From Sulfurovum sp. (GTDB lineage: Bacteria > Campylobacterota > Campylobacteria > Campylobacterales > Sulfurovaceae), in assembly GCA_027081115.1 (NCBI GenBank), contig JALWLD010000035.1, positions 1-64,000 on the forward strand: a stretch of DNA of 64,000 bases, given 5' to 3'. Within the stretch, counting starts at the first letter, position 1, and every line of letters begins with the position of its first letter. Shown here piece after piece: positions 16,428-25,222 of the stretch. Under the pieces are notes generated by a model, which made no database searches, was not told where the DNA came from, and worked only from the letters and a program-made list of their open reading frames with translations. The position numbers and the translations under genes were made by a program.

Positions 16428-17462
16428 ATGTTAAACGATGCAATAAGTAGAGTTGAAAAAGCAATTGAAGATATAAAACATGGAAAAATGGTCATCATGA
16501 TGGATGATGAAGATAGAGAAAATGAGGGAGATCTTGTCTATGCAGCAACATTCTCTACACCAGACATGGTCAACTTTATGGCAAAAGAGGCTAGAGGGCT
16601 TATTTGTACACCTATTACAAAAGAGATCGCTTCAAAACTTGACCTTCTTCCTATGGTAAGCAATAATGTTTCCAATCATGAAACAGCATTTACCGTTTCT
16701 ATAGACTCTGCAAATGCGACAACGGGTATCTCAGCAGCGGAGAGAGATGATTGTATCTCTAAACTTGCTAATCCTTTGACCGTGGCAGAAGACTTTGTAC
16801 GACCTGGCCATATTTTCCCACTTATCGCTAAAGATGGTGGTGTTTTGGTAAGAACTGGACATACAGAAGGATCAGTTGATCTTTGCAAACTAGCGGGACT
16901 TGCACCTGCTGCTGTGATTTGTGAGATCATTAAAGATGATGGAAAAATGGCACGTATGGATGACCTTGAAGTTTTTTCAAAAGAGCATGATATGACCATT
17001 GTTTACATTTCAGACATTGTGGCATATCGTTTAGCCAATGAAAAGCTTGTGCATCGCACAGAAGTAGAAGAAGTAATATTTAGAGAGACTAAAGTAGAGA
17101 AATTTACCTACTCAGACCATATGGACAGAACACATACTGTTATTCGTTTCTACAAGGGGCATGAGACTGCCAATGTAAAATTTCATAACATAGGCCCAGA
17201 TATAGACATTATCTTGGACTGTAAACGTTTTGCAGCACTCAATCATTCTATTGATTACCTAAAACAAAATGGTGGTGTGTTGATCTTCCTTGATACGAAG
17301 ACCATTTCAAAAGAACAGGCAAAAGAGTTTGGTGTGGGTGCACAGATATTGAAAGATCTTGGTATTAAGAACATTAACCTGCTTACTTCCAATAAAGAAA
17401 CAGAGTTTGTGGGGCTTGCAGGTTTTGGTCTTGATGTTGTAGAGAAAATAGAAGTGGTTTAA
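16428..17462 (+). CDS. ribBA: DHBP synthase fused to a degenerate GTP cyclohydrolase II domain
   Basis: Riboflavin biosynthesis. The N-terminal domain (1-200) is a complete 3,4-dihydroxy-2-butanone 4-phosphate synthase: MMDDEDRENEGDLVYAA binds metal and substrate, and RTGHTEGSVDL is the second signature. The C-terminal domain (about 205-344) aligns to GTP cyclohydrolase II but lacks the zinc-binding cysteines (RCDC motif) and the GRG catalytic segment; it keeps the fold trace GAQILKDLGIKNINLLT. The protein probably works only as RibB, and a separate RibA is expected elsewhere. The start has AGGAATAACC before the ATG. Confidence 0.9.
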   Translation: MLNDAISRVEKAIEDIKHGKMVIMMDDEDRENEGDLVYAATFSTPDMVNFMAKEARGLICTPITKEIASKLDLLPMVSNNVSNHETAFTVSIDSANATTGISAAERDDCISKLANPLTVAEDFVRPGHIFPLIAKDGGVLVRTGHTEGSVDLCKLAGLAPAAVICEIIKDDGKMARMDDLEVFSKEHDMTIVYISDIVAYRLANEKLVHRTEVEEVIFRETKVEKFTYSDHMDRTHTVIRFYKGHETANVKFHNIGPDIDIILDCKRFAALNHSIDYLKQNGGVLIFLDTKTISKEQAKEFGVGAQILKDLGIKNINLLTSNKETEFVGLAGFGLDVVEKIEVV

Positions 17463-17473
17463 AATACTTTCAT

Positions 17474-17491
17474 GATCTTCGGGTTATGAGC
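17474..17491 (+). repeat. Fragment of the tRNA-fMet anticodon arm
   Basis: GATCTTCGGGTTATGAGC matches tRNA-fMet positions 16073-16090 in 17 of 18 bases and in the same orientation. It sits 12 bases after the ribBA stop, at the edge of a decayed element containing an integrase pseudogene, and could be a leftover attachment site. Confidence 0.5.
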
Positions 17492-17605
17492 AGTACAAAA
17501 TTCAATTACAACATTATATAGTTATTTCTTTTTGATTAATTTTTTCTGGGGCTATGAATTTCTTTAAATCGTATTTATATATTTGAGATTCAAAAAAAAG
17601 GTTAA

Positions 17606-17660
17606 GGGCAAACGCCGATGACGACGCTTCAGGAGGAAGAGAGCGCAGTCCTCCTTGTCA
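17606..17660. other. GC-rich hairpin patch in AT-rich DNA
   Basis: A short GC-rich stretch (GGGCAAACGCCGATGACGAC onwards) contains a perfect inverted repeat, AGGAGGA (17631-17637) and TCCTCCT (17649-17655). It contrasts with very AT-rich flanks. It could be a terminator, a small RNA or a relic of the adjacent element. There is no clear T-run. Confidence 0.35.
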
Positions 17661-17682
17661 ATTTAACAAAAGTTGTTGGGGT

Positions 17683-18201
17683 TTAAAAACTCATTTGTTT
17701 TTTTAAATTTTCTTTTGCATTCTTTTTTTGCATTTTATGATAATTTATAATATTCTGCTTTTCTATTTCTTTTTTTCTTATCTTATTTTTTCTTTCTCTT
17801 TCTTGTTTTTGGTATTCTGGTTCTTTAAATTCAAATTTTGGTATTTTTATTTCACTTATTATTTTATTACTTTGTTTATTTATTGTTTCTATTGAGCTTC
17901 CCAGTATTATTATTCCTATACTTGCTAGTATTATGTCAATTATAACTATTGTTATTATAACTATTGCTAATATTTTTATTATTTTCCAGAATAGATTTTT
18001 ACTTTTTATGTCTCCACAGTGTGGGCAGCTTGTTGCTTTTACTGCAATGTTGTTATCACATACTTTGCATTTTGTCATATATTTTTTATTGCTTATTGTT
18101 TTTTGTTCTTTGTAGTGATCTTCTTCTATATGTCCACATTTTGGGCATTTTTGTTCTTTTTTTTTATTATATTGGCATTTAGGACACCATATTGATGACA
18201 T
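17683..18201 (-). CDS. Zinc-ribbon membrane protein
   Basis: A 172-aa protein with two N-terminal zinc ribbons (CPKC..CPKC at about 6-21, CKVC..CPHC at about 45-60), one long membrane helix (KIIKILAIVIITIVIIDIIL), and a strongly charged helical tail rich in Lys and Glu (ERERKNKIRKKEIEKQ). It is extremely AT-rich compared with the housekeeping genes. It lies 10 bases downstream of the HTH regulator gene and forms a two-gene unit with it next to an integrase remnant, suggesting acquired DNA. The function is unknown. Confidence 0.65.
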   Translation of the reverse strand: MSSIWCPKCQYNKKKEQKCPKCGHIEEDHYKEQKTISNKKYMTKCKVCDNNIAVKATSCPHCGDIKSKNLFWKIIKILAIVIITIVIIDIILASIGIIILGSSIETINKQSNKIISEIKIPKFEFKEPEYQKQERERKNKIRKKEIEKQNIINYHKMQKKNAKENLKKQMSF

Positions 18202-18211
18202 ATTTAATCCT

Positions 18212-18412
18212 TTATTTTAATTCAAATTTACCGCTACTGGCTTTTTTTTCAATTTCTTCTAATTTTTCAAGCAATCTTCTTGTTTCTGATATTTGCACAT
18301 CTGTTTGAAGTCCTAAATTAATTAATCTTACTAGTTCAGGTTTTTCTTTTTCCCATCTATTTAGGGTATTTCTACTTACTCCTATCATGTCTGCAAGTTC
18401 TTGCCTTGTCAT
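18212..18412 (-). CDS. Small HTH regulator
   Basis: A 66-aa protein beginning with a helix-turn-helix (TRQELADMIGVSRNTLNRWEKE), like XRE/Cro-type regulators, followed by a short coiled segment. It is probably a transcriptional repressor of its own unit and of the divergent integrase gene. Two copies of CACAGTATTTGAA lie in the divergent promoter region as candidate operators. The gene is AT-rich and belongs to the same decayed island. Confidence 0.7.
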   Translation of the reverse strand: MTRQELADMIGVSRNTLNRWEKEKPELVRLINLGLQTDVQISETRRLLEKLEEIEKKASSGKFELK

Positions 18413-18438
18413 AATATATTACCTTTTTTGTTATTTTG

Positions 18439-18525
18439 CACAGTATTTGAATATTTTTCTATATAATCAATAATTCATTAAGTTTAAATACGATACATTT
18501 TTAGAATAAATACACAGTATTTGAA
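18439..18525. promoter_or_regulatory. Divergent promoter region with 13-bp direct repeats
   Basis: CACAGTATTTGAA occurs at 18439-18451 and exactly again at 18513-18525, 74 bases apart, between the divergent HTH gene and the integrase pseudogene. A related inverted copy (TTTAAATAC) lies between them. These look like operators of the HTH protein. Confidence 0.5.
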
Positions 18526-18540
18526 CATAAGGAGCTAATA

Positions 18541-19235
18541 TGACAATAGATACAATCTATCAACACTACATAAATCTAAATCAATTACTTTAGATTCTCA
18601 TACAGTCAAGTCTTATATCTCCGCTTATGAAAAACACATACTTCCCACTTTTGGCTATAGAGAAATTGACACTATTAATTACATAGATTATCAAAAATTC
18701 TCTAATAATCTCCTCGTTTCGGGTAAAAAACCAAAAACAGTTAGAAATATTCTTCGTGTAATTTCTGGTACTTATAAATATGCAATTAAAAATATTTGGT
18801 ATACGGGGGAAATCTTTTCTGATCTGGTTGATCTTCCAAAATATGACAATAAGTTCTATGTTACCATATCTCCAGATATGCAAAAAAGATATCTTTCTCT
18901 TTCTACTGGATGGTAGAAGATTGGGAGAAGTTTTCAACTTGAAGTGGGAATACTTAGACCTCAATCAGGGGATTGTCTATTATCCTGCAACTCATAATAA
19001 ATCAAGAAAACACTTATCTTATGAACTAACTACTGATCTGGTAAATGTTTTAAAGGAATATCAGTTAAAAGCTATCAATCTTCAAGGAACTGTTTTTATA
19101 AATCCTAATACCAATAATAAGTTACAGATATTAGGGGAGCTTGGAAGTGTTTACTTATTGATAATAATCTTTCTTATACGAAACTTCATTCTATCCGACA
19201 TATCTGTTTTAAGAGCCCCACAAACCACTACCTGT
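18541..19235 (+). pseudogene. Tyrosine recombinase (integrase) with frameshifts, truncated
   Basis: The ATG at 18541 has a strong AAGGAG site, but the frame stops after 17 codons. A different frame then gives an integrase N-terminal domain (SHTVKSYISAYEKHILP). A second shift near 18910 leads to the Arg box (GRRLGEVFNLKWEYLDL). A third, near 19145, leads to the HxxR box (KLHSIRH). The frame ends before any catalytic tyrosine. At least three frameshifts and a lost C-terminus mean it is dead. It marks an old integration at this locus. Confidence 0.85.
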
Positions 19236-19296
19236 TATAATTGGCTATAGTATAGTCTCTGTATTAAAAATAAATTTTCTAAGGTTTCTTCTAACG

Positions 19297-20922
19297 ATGC
19301 TACTCAATATCTTCAAAGACAGAAAGATAACTACCATCTATGCATGGGGGATGGTTGCCATTTTGGTGTTTGTAGTACTCTTTGCGTTTTTGGTTATTTA
19401 TGAAGAGTATAATGATTTTGATAAAGAGGTAGTCTCTATACGTAAAACATATATAGAGGAACAAAAAAAGATCATCTCGTTTGATACCAATAGAGTTGTT
19501 CAGTATATTAAGTATGTCTATAAAAATAGACGAGACCACTTACCCGAAAAAGGGTTACAAGAAGAAGTTCTAAATACCATTGCACATTTGTATGGTCGTC
19601 CAGATGGTACGGGGTATATATTTATCTACGATTTTAACGGTACCAATCTTTCTGATCCTCTGCATCTTGATAATATAGGGAAGAATCTCTTTGATTTTCA
19701 AGACCCTAACGGTGTCTATGTTATTCGTGATCTTATAGAAGTATCACAAAACAAAGAGGGTGGTTTTGTCAAGTATATGTGGAAAAAACCCGTAACGGGA
19801 GTACCTACACCAAAGATCTCTTATGCAAAAGCTTTTATGCCCTGGGGATGGATGGTTGGTACGGGTGTCTATTTGGATGAAGTAGAAAAACTAATCTCTG
19901 TTGAAAAGGCTGCACTTAAAAAAAGACTGGTCAAGTATATGATGGAGATATTTTCTCTTACTGTCATCTTGTTTGGTATAGGTATTATCGGTCTGGGACT
20001 CATCAACTACCTTATAGGTAAAGAGATCAATGCTTTTAGTCAATTCTTTAAAACGGCTGCTAGTACACATACAACAATTGATGAGAACCAGATACATATT
20101 TCAGAATTTAAGAAAATGGTCAAATATATCAATGAAATGGTCAGTACTATTCATAAAAGAAAAGAAAAACTCGCAGAGAGTAACTTAAGTCTTGAAAAGA
20201 GGGTGGAACAGAAGACAAGAGATCTTAGTGAACAAAATAGACTTCTGGCAAAAGAGAAAGAGTTTAATGAGTCTTTGGTTAAAGCTCAGGATTCTTTTAT
20301 CAAACACTCCATTCACGAGATTAATACACCTCTTGCTGTCATTATGATGCATATAGATATACGTAAAATGAAATTTGGAGAAGACCCTTACCTCTCCAAG
20401 ATTGAAGCAGCAAGTAAAATGATCTCAAATATCTATGATGACTTGAGCTATATGGTTAAAAAAGACCGTTTCGAATACGAGAAACAGTGGATATTTTTCT
20501 CTATGTTCTTACAAAACCGTATAAATTTCTTTGAAGATATCGCTAAAGGGAACCAACACAAGATCATTGCTGAAATAAAAGATGATATCAAAATCTTTTT
20601 TTCCGATATTGAACTACAAAGGGTTGTAGATAATAATCTTTCGAATGCTATTAAGTATGCCAAGAAGAATAGTGATATTTATGTACGTTTATATCAAGAG
20701 AAGCATTTTGTTGTTTTGGAGTTTGTAACACATTCCAAGCAGATTGAAAATGTTGACCGTATTTTTGAGCCTTTTCATCAAGAGGAGGACCATCAGGGCG
20801 GTTTTGGTTTAGGGCTTGAGATCGTACATTCCATTTGTACAAAAGAGAATGTACGTGTAACAGTAAGCTCTGACGAGGAAGTTACAATATTTAGATATAA
20901 TTTTCTTACTACCATAAGATAA
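19297..20922 (+). CDS. Cache-domain sensor histidine kinase
   Basis: Membrane-bound kinase of 541 aa. It has TM1 (about 15-35), a periplasmic single Cache-type sensor (about 40-205, with GYIFIYDFNGTNLSDP and MPWGWMVGTGVYLDEV), TM2 (about 215-240) and a coiled-coil linker. The HisKA box is IHEINTPLAV with phospho-His340, and the ATPase domain has NNLSNAIKYA and GGFGLGLEIV. It is followed by its response regulator 12 bases later. The downstream porin, ActP and Acs suggest it senses acetate or another small organic acid outside the cell; that ligand is inferred. Confidence 0.88.
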   Translation: MLLNIFKDRKITTIYAWGMVAILVFVVLFAFLVIYEEYNDFDKEVVSIRKTYIEEQKKIISFDTNRVVQYIKYVYKNRRDHLPEKGLQEEVLNTIAHLYGRPDGTGYIFIYDFNGTNLSDPLHLDNIGKNLFDFQDPNGVYVIRDLIEVSQNKEGGFVKYMWKKPVTGVPTPKISYAKAFMPWGWMVGTGVYLDEVEKLISVEKAALKKRLVKYMMEIFSLTVILFGIGIIGLGLINYLIGKEINAFSQFFKTAASTHTTIDENQIHISEFKKMVKYINEMVSTIHKRKEKLAESNLSLEKRVEQKTRDLSEQNRLLAKEKEFNESLVKAQDSFIKHSIHEINTPLAVIMMHIDIRKMKFGEDPYLSKIEAASKMISNIYDDLSYMVKKDRFEYEKQWIFFSMFLQNRINFFEDIAKGNQHKIIAEIKDDIKIFFSDIELQRVVDNNLSNAIKYAKKNSDIYVRLYQEKHFVVLEFVTHSKQIENVDRIFEPFHQEEDHQGGFGLGLEIVHSICTKENVRVTVSSDEEVTIFRYNFLTTIR

Positions 20923-20934
20923 GGCAGGAATAAA

Positions 20935-21597
20935 GTGAAGATCTTGTTACTTGAAGATGAATTGATGTTGCAAAGTGCTATTGTCGAGTATCTAACTGAT
21001 ACGGGTTATGAAGTAGATGCATATGAAGATGGTCAGGAGGCATTTGATGCTACAAAAAAGAGTAGCTATGATCTTTTTATCTTCGATATCAATACGCCTA
21101 CTATTGATGGGCTTACTCTTTTAGAGAATCTTCAAAAAGAGAAGGTTTTTGTACCTACTATATTTATATCTGCAATAACACAGATAGAACAAATTTCCAA
21201 AGCGTACGAATTGGGTTGTTACGACTACCTCAAAAAACCTTTCCATTTAAAAGAACTTACTTTACATATGGAACGACTGCTTAAAATGGCCAATGTCGAG
21301 TCTAAAAGTATTGTAAAAATTTCCAAGATGTATACTTACGATCTTGAAAAATGCCGTTTAATGTTTGATAATGTAGAGCAGTCACTTACACCTAAGCAGG
21401 CACAGATCATGAATCTGTTTGCCAGTAATATAAATAAGATCGTTGACTTTGATATGCTTCGTTACTATGTATGGGATAATACACCAGTAGATAATGCAAC
21501 GATCAGAGCAGAAGTACATAGAGTACGTCAAATACTTAAAGAGGATCTTATTGAGAGTCTTAAAGGTATAGGATACAAAATTACCAAACACTACTAA
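20935..21597 (+). CDS. OmpR-type response regulator
   Basis: A 220-aa DNA-binding response regulator. The receiver has acidic residues in LLLEDE, phospho-Asp in LFIFDINTPTIDG, and Lys in DYLKKPF. The C-terminal winged helix (about 130-220) contains LTPKQAQIMNLF, ATIRAEVHRVRQIL and GIGYKI. The start is GTG at 20935, preceded by AAGGCAGGAATAAA. It is paired with the sensor kinase and likely controls the porin/actP/acs genes downstream. Confidence 0.92.
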   Translation: MKILLLEDELMLQSAIVEYLTDTGYEVDAYEDGQEAFDATKKSSYDLFIFDINTPTIDGLTLLENLQKEKVFVPTIFISAITQIEQISKAYELGCYDYLKKPFHLKELTLHMERLLKMANVESKSIVKISKMYTYDLEKCRLMFDNVEQSLTPKQAQIMNLFASNINKIVDFDMLRYYVWDNTPVDNATIRAEVHRVRQILKEDLIESLKGIGYKITKHY

Positions 21598-21630
21598 CTC
21601 TTGTACAATTATCTATTTTATTTAGAAAAA

Positions 21631-21663
21631 GTGTAACTAAACGATACAACTCTTCATTTAAAT
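21631..21663 (+). promoter_or_regulatory. Candidate operator upstream of porin
   Basis: GTGTAAC followed by GATA, ACTCTT and ATTTAAAT, ending 90 bases before the porin ATG. The same elements in the same order precede acs at 27746-27781, with 4 extra bases between the first and the later elements. This may be a binding site for the adjacent response regulator. Confidence 0.45.
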
Positions 21664-21752
21664 CATCTAATTTTACCTAAAAAGACCATTGCTATTTTAA
21701 TGCTATTTTTCTATTTCATACTAAACTTGTAAAAAATCACAAGGAGAGATGA

Positions 21753-23099
21753 ATGAAAAAGGCATTATTGCTATCAGTAGTAGCATCAACAATGATCATG
21801 GCAGGGGGAGATATTGCTCCGGCGCCTGTAGTGGAAGTAGAAAAAGATTGGGGAGAAATTTTTGGACAATCCAGAACATTTTATGTAGATAGAACATATA
21901 CAGGATTAAGTAATAACAATCGTAATTCATTGGCAACAGGTGGTTATATCGGTTATAAAACACCTGATTTTAATGGATTAACTGCAACAGTAGCAGTGTA
22001 TGGGACATTAAGTCTTGACATCCATGATATATCACCAACAGATGATGCCGGTACATGGGCAAAATATGATCCATCTTTATATGGATTGGATGGTGAAAAC
22101 TATGCATTTATAGGACAGGCATACTTGAATTACGCATTTGGCAATACCAATATTAAAGCTGGTCGTCAAAGACTTGATACACCATTAGCTGGTGCAGATG
22201 ATGCTAGAATGTTACCAAACCTTTTTGAAGCAATTGTTGTAAGTAATACGGATATTGAAAATACAACATTGATCGGTGCACACGTCTTTAGAGAAACTGT
22301 TGGTACATTTGGCAATATTTATCATGGTTCTGCTCTTGGACTTACCTCAGGTTATGGTTTGGGTATGAATTCAGCACTGAGTGGAAAATTTGTTAATATG
22401 GGTACTGTAGCACTGGGTGAAGCAGGTATAGATGGAAAAGACAATGAAACAGCCGGTGTATCTGCAATTGCTGCTGTATATACAGGTATTGAAGGTCTTA
22501 AAGTACAAGTTTGGGATTATATTGCATGGGATATTTTGAATGCAGTTTATATAGATGGAGATTATACTATTGGTATTAATGATGCCACAAAAATAAAACT
22601 TTCAGCACAGTACATCAATGAAACAGATATTGGTGATGCCTTTGCAGGTTCTGTAGATACAAATTATTTTGCAGGTAAGATCACAGGTATCTATAACGAT
22701 TTCTCTGCGTACGTGGCATTGTCAACTACGGGTGACAGCAATACCGATACTGGTGGAAATGTGATCACTCCATGGGGTGGTATGCCGGCATATACACAAG
22801 GTATGGTAACCAGACACCAATTCTTTGCCAACACAGATACATGGAAAGTAGCGGCAACATACAATCTTAAAGATTATGGTGTAAAAGCCTCGGTCTATTA
22901 TACAGAGTTTGATGTAGGGTTAGGAAATATTTATGATCCAAGCAATGCATGGACAGCTTCTGAATCTGGCTGGGATGTTACGTATAAGGTAGCACAGGTT
23001 GATGGTTTAAGCCTTAGAGCAAGAGCAAATTACCCAAGAGACTTTAAAGAAGGTCTAGACTGGGATGAGTATAGACTTATCGTAAATTACAATTTTTAA
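21753..23099 (+). CDS. Outer-membrane porin
   Basis: A 448-aa protein with a signal peptide (MKKALLLSVVASTMIMAGG), a beta-barrel pattern of alternating strands with many Gly, Tyr and Asn residues, and the terminal aromatic motif (YRLIVNYNF) recognised by the BAM machinery. It resembles OprD-like porins common in Campylobacterota. It is first in a run with DUF485, ActP and others, so it probably lets acetate or similar solutes cross the outer membrane. The ribosome site AAGGAGAG is strong. Confidence 0.85.
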   Translation: MKKALLLSVVASTMIMAGGDIAPAPVVEVEKDWGEIFGQSRTFYVDRTYTGLSNNNRNSLATGGYIGYKTPDFNGLTATVAVYGTLSLDIHDISPTDDAGTWAKYDPSLYGLDGENYAFIGQAYLNYAFGNTNIKAGRQRLDTPLAGADDARMLPNLFEAIVVSNTDIENTTLIGAHVFRETVGTFGNIYHGSALGLTSGYGLGMNSALSGKFVNMGTVALGEAGIDGKDNETAGVSAIAAVYTGIEGLKVQVWDYIAWDILNAVYIDGDYTIGINDATKIKLSAQYINETDIGDAFAGSVDTNYFAGKITGIYNDFSAYVALSTTGDSNTDTGGNVITPWGGMPAYTQGMVTRHQFFANTDTWKVAATYNLKDYGVKASVYYTEFDVGLGNIYDPSNAWTASESGWDVTYKVAQVDGLSLRARANYPRDFKEGLDWDEYRLIVNYNF

Positions 23100-23113
23100 T
23101 TTAAGGAGAATTG

Positions 23114-23428
23114 ATGACACCAGAACAAATAGAACAGGTTAAAAATAACCCGAAATATCAAAAGCTCGTAAAAGAGAGAAGCAAGTTTGCTTGGACACTC
23201 TCTATCATTATGTTAGTTGTCTACTATGCATTTATTATGACAATCGCATTTAATCCGTCATTCCTTGGAACGAAAATAGGGGATGGTGTTATGACGATTG
23301 GTATACCAACAGGTATCGCCATTATCTTCATTGCATTTGCATTGGCAGGTATTTATGTAAAAAGAGCAAATGGTGAGTTTGATGAATTGACTAAAGAAGT
23401 TAGAGAAGAATTAGGAGATATTGCATAA
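23114..23428 (+). CDS. DUF485 membrane protein
   Basis: A 104-aa inner-membrane protein with two helices (about 25-47 and 60-82), and the family pattern [16 protein letters not shown] near the start. DUF485 genes almost always precede actP and are thought to act with the acetate permease. I prefer the ATG at 23114 over the TTG at 23111 because the AAGGAG site is then 5 bases away. Its stop overlaps the actP ATG (TAATG). Confidence 0.9.
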   Translation: MTPEQIEQVKNNPKYQKLVKERSKFAWTLSIIMLVVYYAFIMTIAFNPSFLGTKIGDGVMTIGIPTGIAIIFIAFALAGIYVKRANGEFDELTKEVREELGDIA

Positions 23429-25107
23429 TGAAAAAAGTATTATTGATCGTTTTACCATTATTGTTAAGTGTTGCAGCAGTTGCTTCGGGGACTATTGAAG
23501 GTGAGGTAGAAAAGCAACCACTCAATGTATCTGCCATTATCATGTTCCTTCTTTTTGTTTCTGGGACACTAGGTATTACATACTGGGCAGCTAAAAGAAC
23601 AAAGACGGCAAAAGATTTCTACACCGCAGGTGGAGGAATTACAGGTTTCCAAAATGGTATGGCTATTGCGGGTGACTATATGTCCGCAGCGTCTTTCCTT
23701 GGTATTTCCGGGCTAGTATATCTTGCTGGTTATGATGGTTTAATTTACTCTATTGGTTTTCTTGTTGGTTGGCCGGTTATATTGTTCCTGATTTCTGAAA
23801 GATTAAGAAACCTTGGTAAATATACTTTTGCAGATGTTGCAGCGTACAGACTTAAGCAGACCCCAATCAGAACATTGGCAGCACTTGGGTCTATTGCAAC
23901 GGTTATCTTGTACCTGATCGCACAGATGGTTGGTGCAGGTAAACTGATTCAACTTCTCTTTGGTCTTCCTTATGAGTTGGCAGTTGTACTTGTTGGTGCA
24001 TTAATGATCTTGTATGTCACATTTGGTGGTATGCTTGCAACAACCTGGGTACAGATCATTAAAGCGATCCTGTTGCTTTCTGGTGCTACATTTATGGCAT
24101 TGGCAGTAATGAGCCACTTTGGGTTTTCTCTTGAGGCAATGTTTGCTGCAGCGGTGAAAGTACACCCTAAACATGAGGCTATTATGGCACCGGGTGGATT
24201 GGTGTCTGATCCTATATCAGCGATCTCTTTGGGTATTGCCCTTATGTTTGGTACTGCTGGTCTTCCTCATATTCTTATGAGATTTTTTACCGTTTCTGAT
24301 GCAAAAGAAGCTAGAAAATCTGTATTTTATGCAACAGGTTTCATTGGTTACTTCTACATCTTGACATTTATTATCGGTTTTGGTGCGATCATTATGGTAC
24401 TTAATAATCCTGAATATCTTGATCTTGCAAAACAAGCAATCAGTGGCGGTTCTCCGATACTCGGTGGGAAGAACATGGCAGCGATTCACTTGTCTCATGC
24501 TGTAGGAGGTAACTTCTTCTTAGGATTTATTTCAGCCGTTGCTTTTGCAACCATTCTTGCGGTGGTTTCCGGCCTTACCTTAGCCGGTGCATCTGCTATT
24601 TCACATGATTTGTATGCAAACGTATTTAACCAACATGGTGAAGTTGATGAAGCTAAAGAGATGAAAGTTTCAAAATATGCTACTATTGGTCTTGGTATAG
24701 TTGCCATTATTCTTGGTATTGCATTTGAGAAACAGAACATTGCGTTTGTGGTTGGTCTTGCGTTTGCGATTGCAGCATCTGCAAACTTTCCTGTATTGTT
24801 CCTTTCTATGTTCTGGAGTAAATTGACTACCAGAGGTGCAGTGATCGGTGGGAGCCTTGGTCTTGCAACAGCAGTACTGCTAGTGATACTCGGACCAATT
24901 GTATGGGTGCAGATCTTTGGTAATGAAACAGCGATCTTCCCTTACAAGTATCCGGCACTCTTTTCTGTAACAGTAGCCTTCATTGGTATCTATTTCTTCT
25001 CTATCACTGATAACAGTGAAGATGCTAAGAGAGAAAGAGCATTGTTCGAAGCACAGGATATTCGTTCTCAAACTGGTATTGGTGCAGAAGGTGCATCAGA
25101 GCACTAA
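23428..25107 (+). CDS. actP: Cation/acetate symporter
   Basis: Sodium/solute symporter (SSS family) of 559 aa that takes up acetate with a cation. It has a cleavable-looking N-terminus ([20 protein letters not shown]) followed by about 13 membrane helices. Family signatures include [33 protein letters not shown] and the segment [15 protein letters not shown]. It is translationally coupled to DUF485 and lies in the acetate cluster with porin and acs. A terminator hairpin follows immediately. Confidence 0.92.
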   Translation: MKKVLLIVLPLLLSVAAVASGTIEGEVEKQPLNVSAIIMFLLFVSGTLGITYWAAKRTKTAKDFYTAGGGITGFQNGMAIAGDYMSAASFLGISGLVYLAGYDGLIYSIGFLVGWPVILFLISERLRNLGKYTFADVAAYRLKQTPIRTLAALGSIATVILYLIAQMVGAGKLIQLLFGLPYELAVVLVGALMILYVTFGGMLATTWVQIIKAILLLSGATFMALAVMSHFGFSLEAMFAAAVKVHPKHEAIMAPGGLVSDPISAISLGIALMFGTAGLPHILMRFFTVSDAKEARKSVFYATGFIGYFYILTFIIGFGAIIMVLNNPEYLDLAKQAISGGSPILGGKNMAAIHLSHAVGGNFFLGFISAVAFATILAVVSGLTLAGASAISHDLYANVFNQHGEVDEAKEMKVSKYATIGLGIVAIILGIAFEKQNIAFVVGLAFAIAASANFPVLFLSMFWSKLTTRGAVIGGSLGLATAVLLVILGPIVWVQIFGNETAIFPYKYPALFSVTVAFIGIYFFSITDNSEDAKRERALFEAQDIRSQTGIGAEGASEH

Positions 25108-25115
25108 GTATATCT

Positions 25116-25143
25116 ACAGAGCCTTTTTGGCTCTGTATTTTTG
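25116..25143 (+). terminator. Rho-independent terminator after actP
   Basis: Perfect 8-bp stem ACAGAGCC/GGCTCTGT with loop TTTTT, followed by ATTTTTG. It ends the porin-DUF485-actP transcript. Confidence 0.8.
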
Positions 25144-25148
25144 AATCA

Positions 25149-25180
25149 TTTGACCAGACCACTGCTCTGGTTTGGTCAAA
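25149..25180. repeat. Inverted repeat upstream of the DUF294 gene
   Basis: TTTGACCAGACCA and TGGTTTGGTCAAA pair over 13 bases with one G-T wobble around a 6-base loop. It lies just after the actP terminator and 43 bases before the next gene. It could be a second terminator or an operator. Confidence 0.5.
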
Positions 25181-25222
25181 TAATTTATTTTATTTAAGCG
25201 TTGAATTTGTAGAGGACATAAC

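Noticed and set aside
25149-25180. Palindrome as a second attachment or CRISPR-type repeat
   Set aside because: It is single-copy in the window; a terminator or operator is more likely. No CRISPR array (regular repeats with spacers) was seen anywhere.
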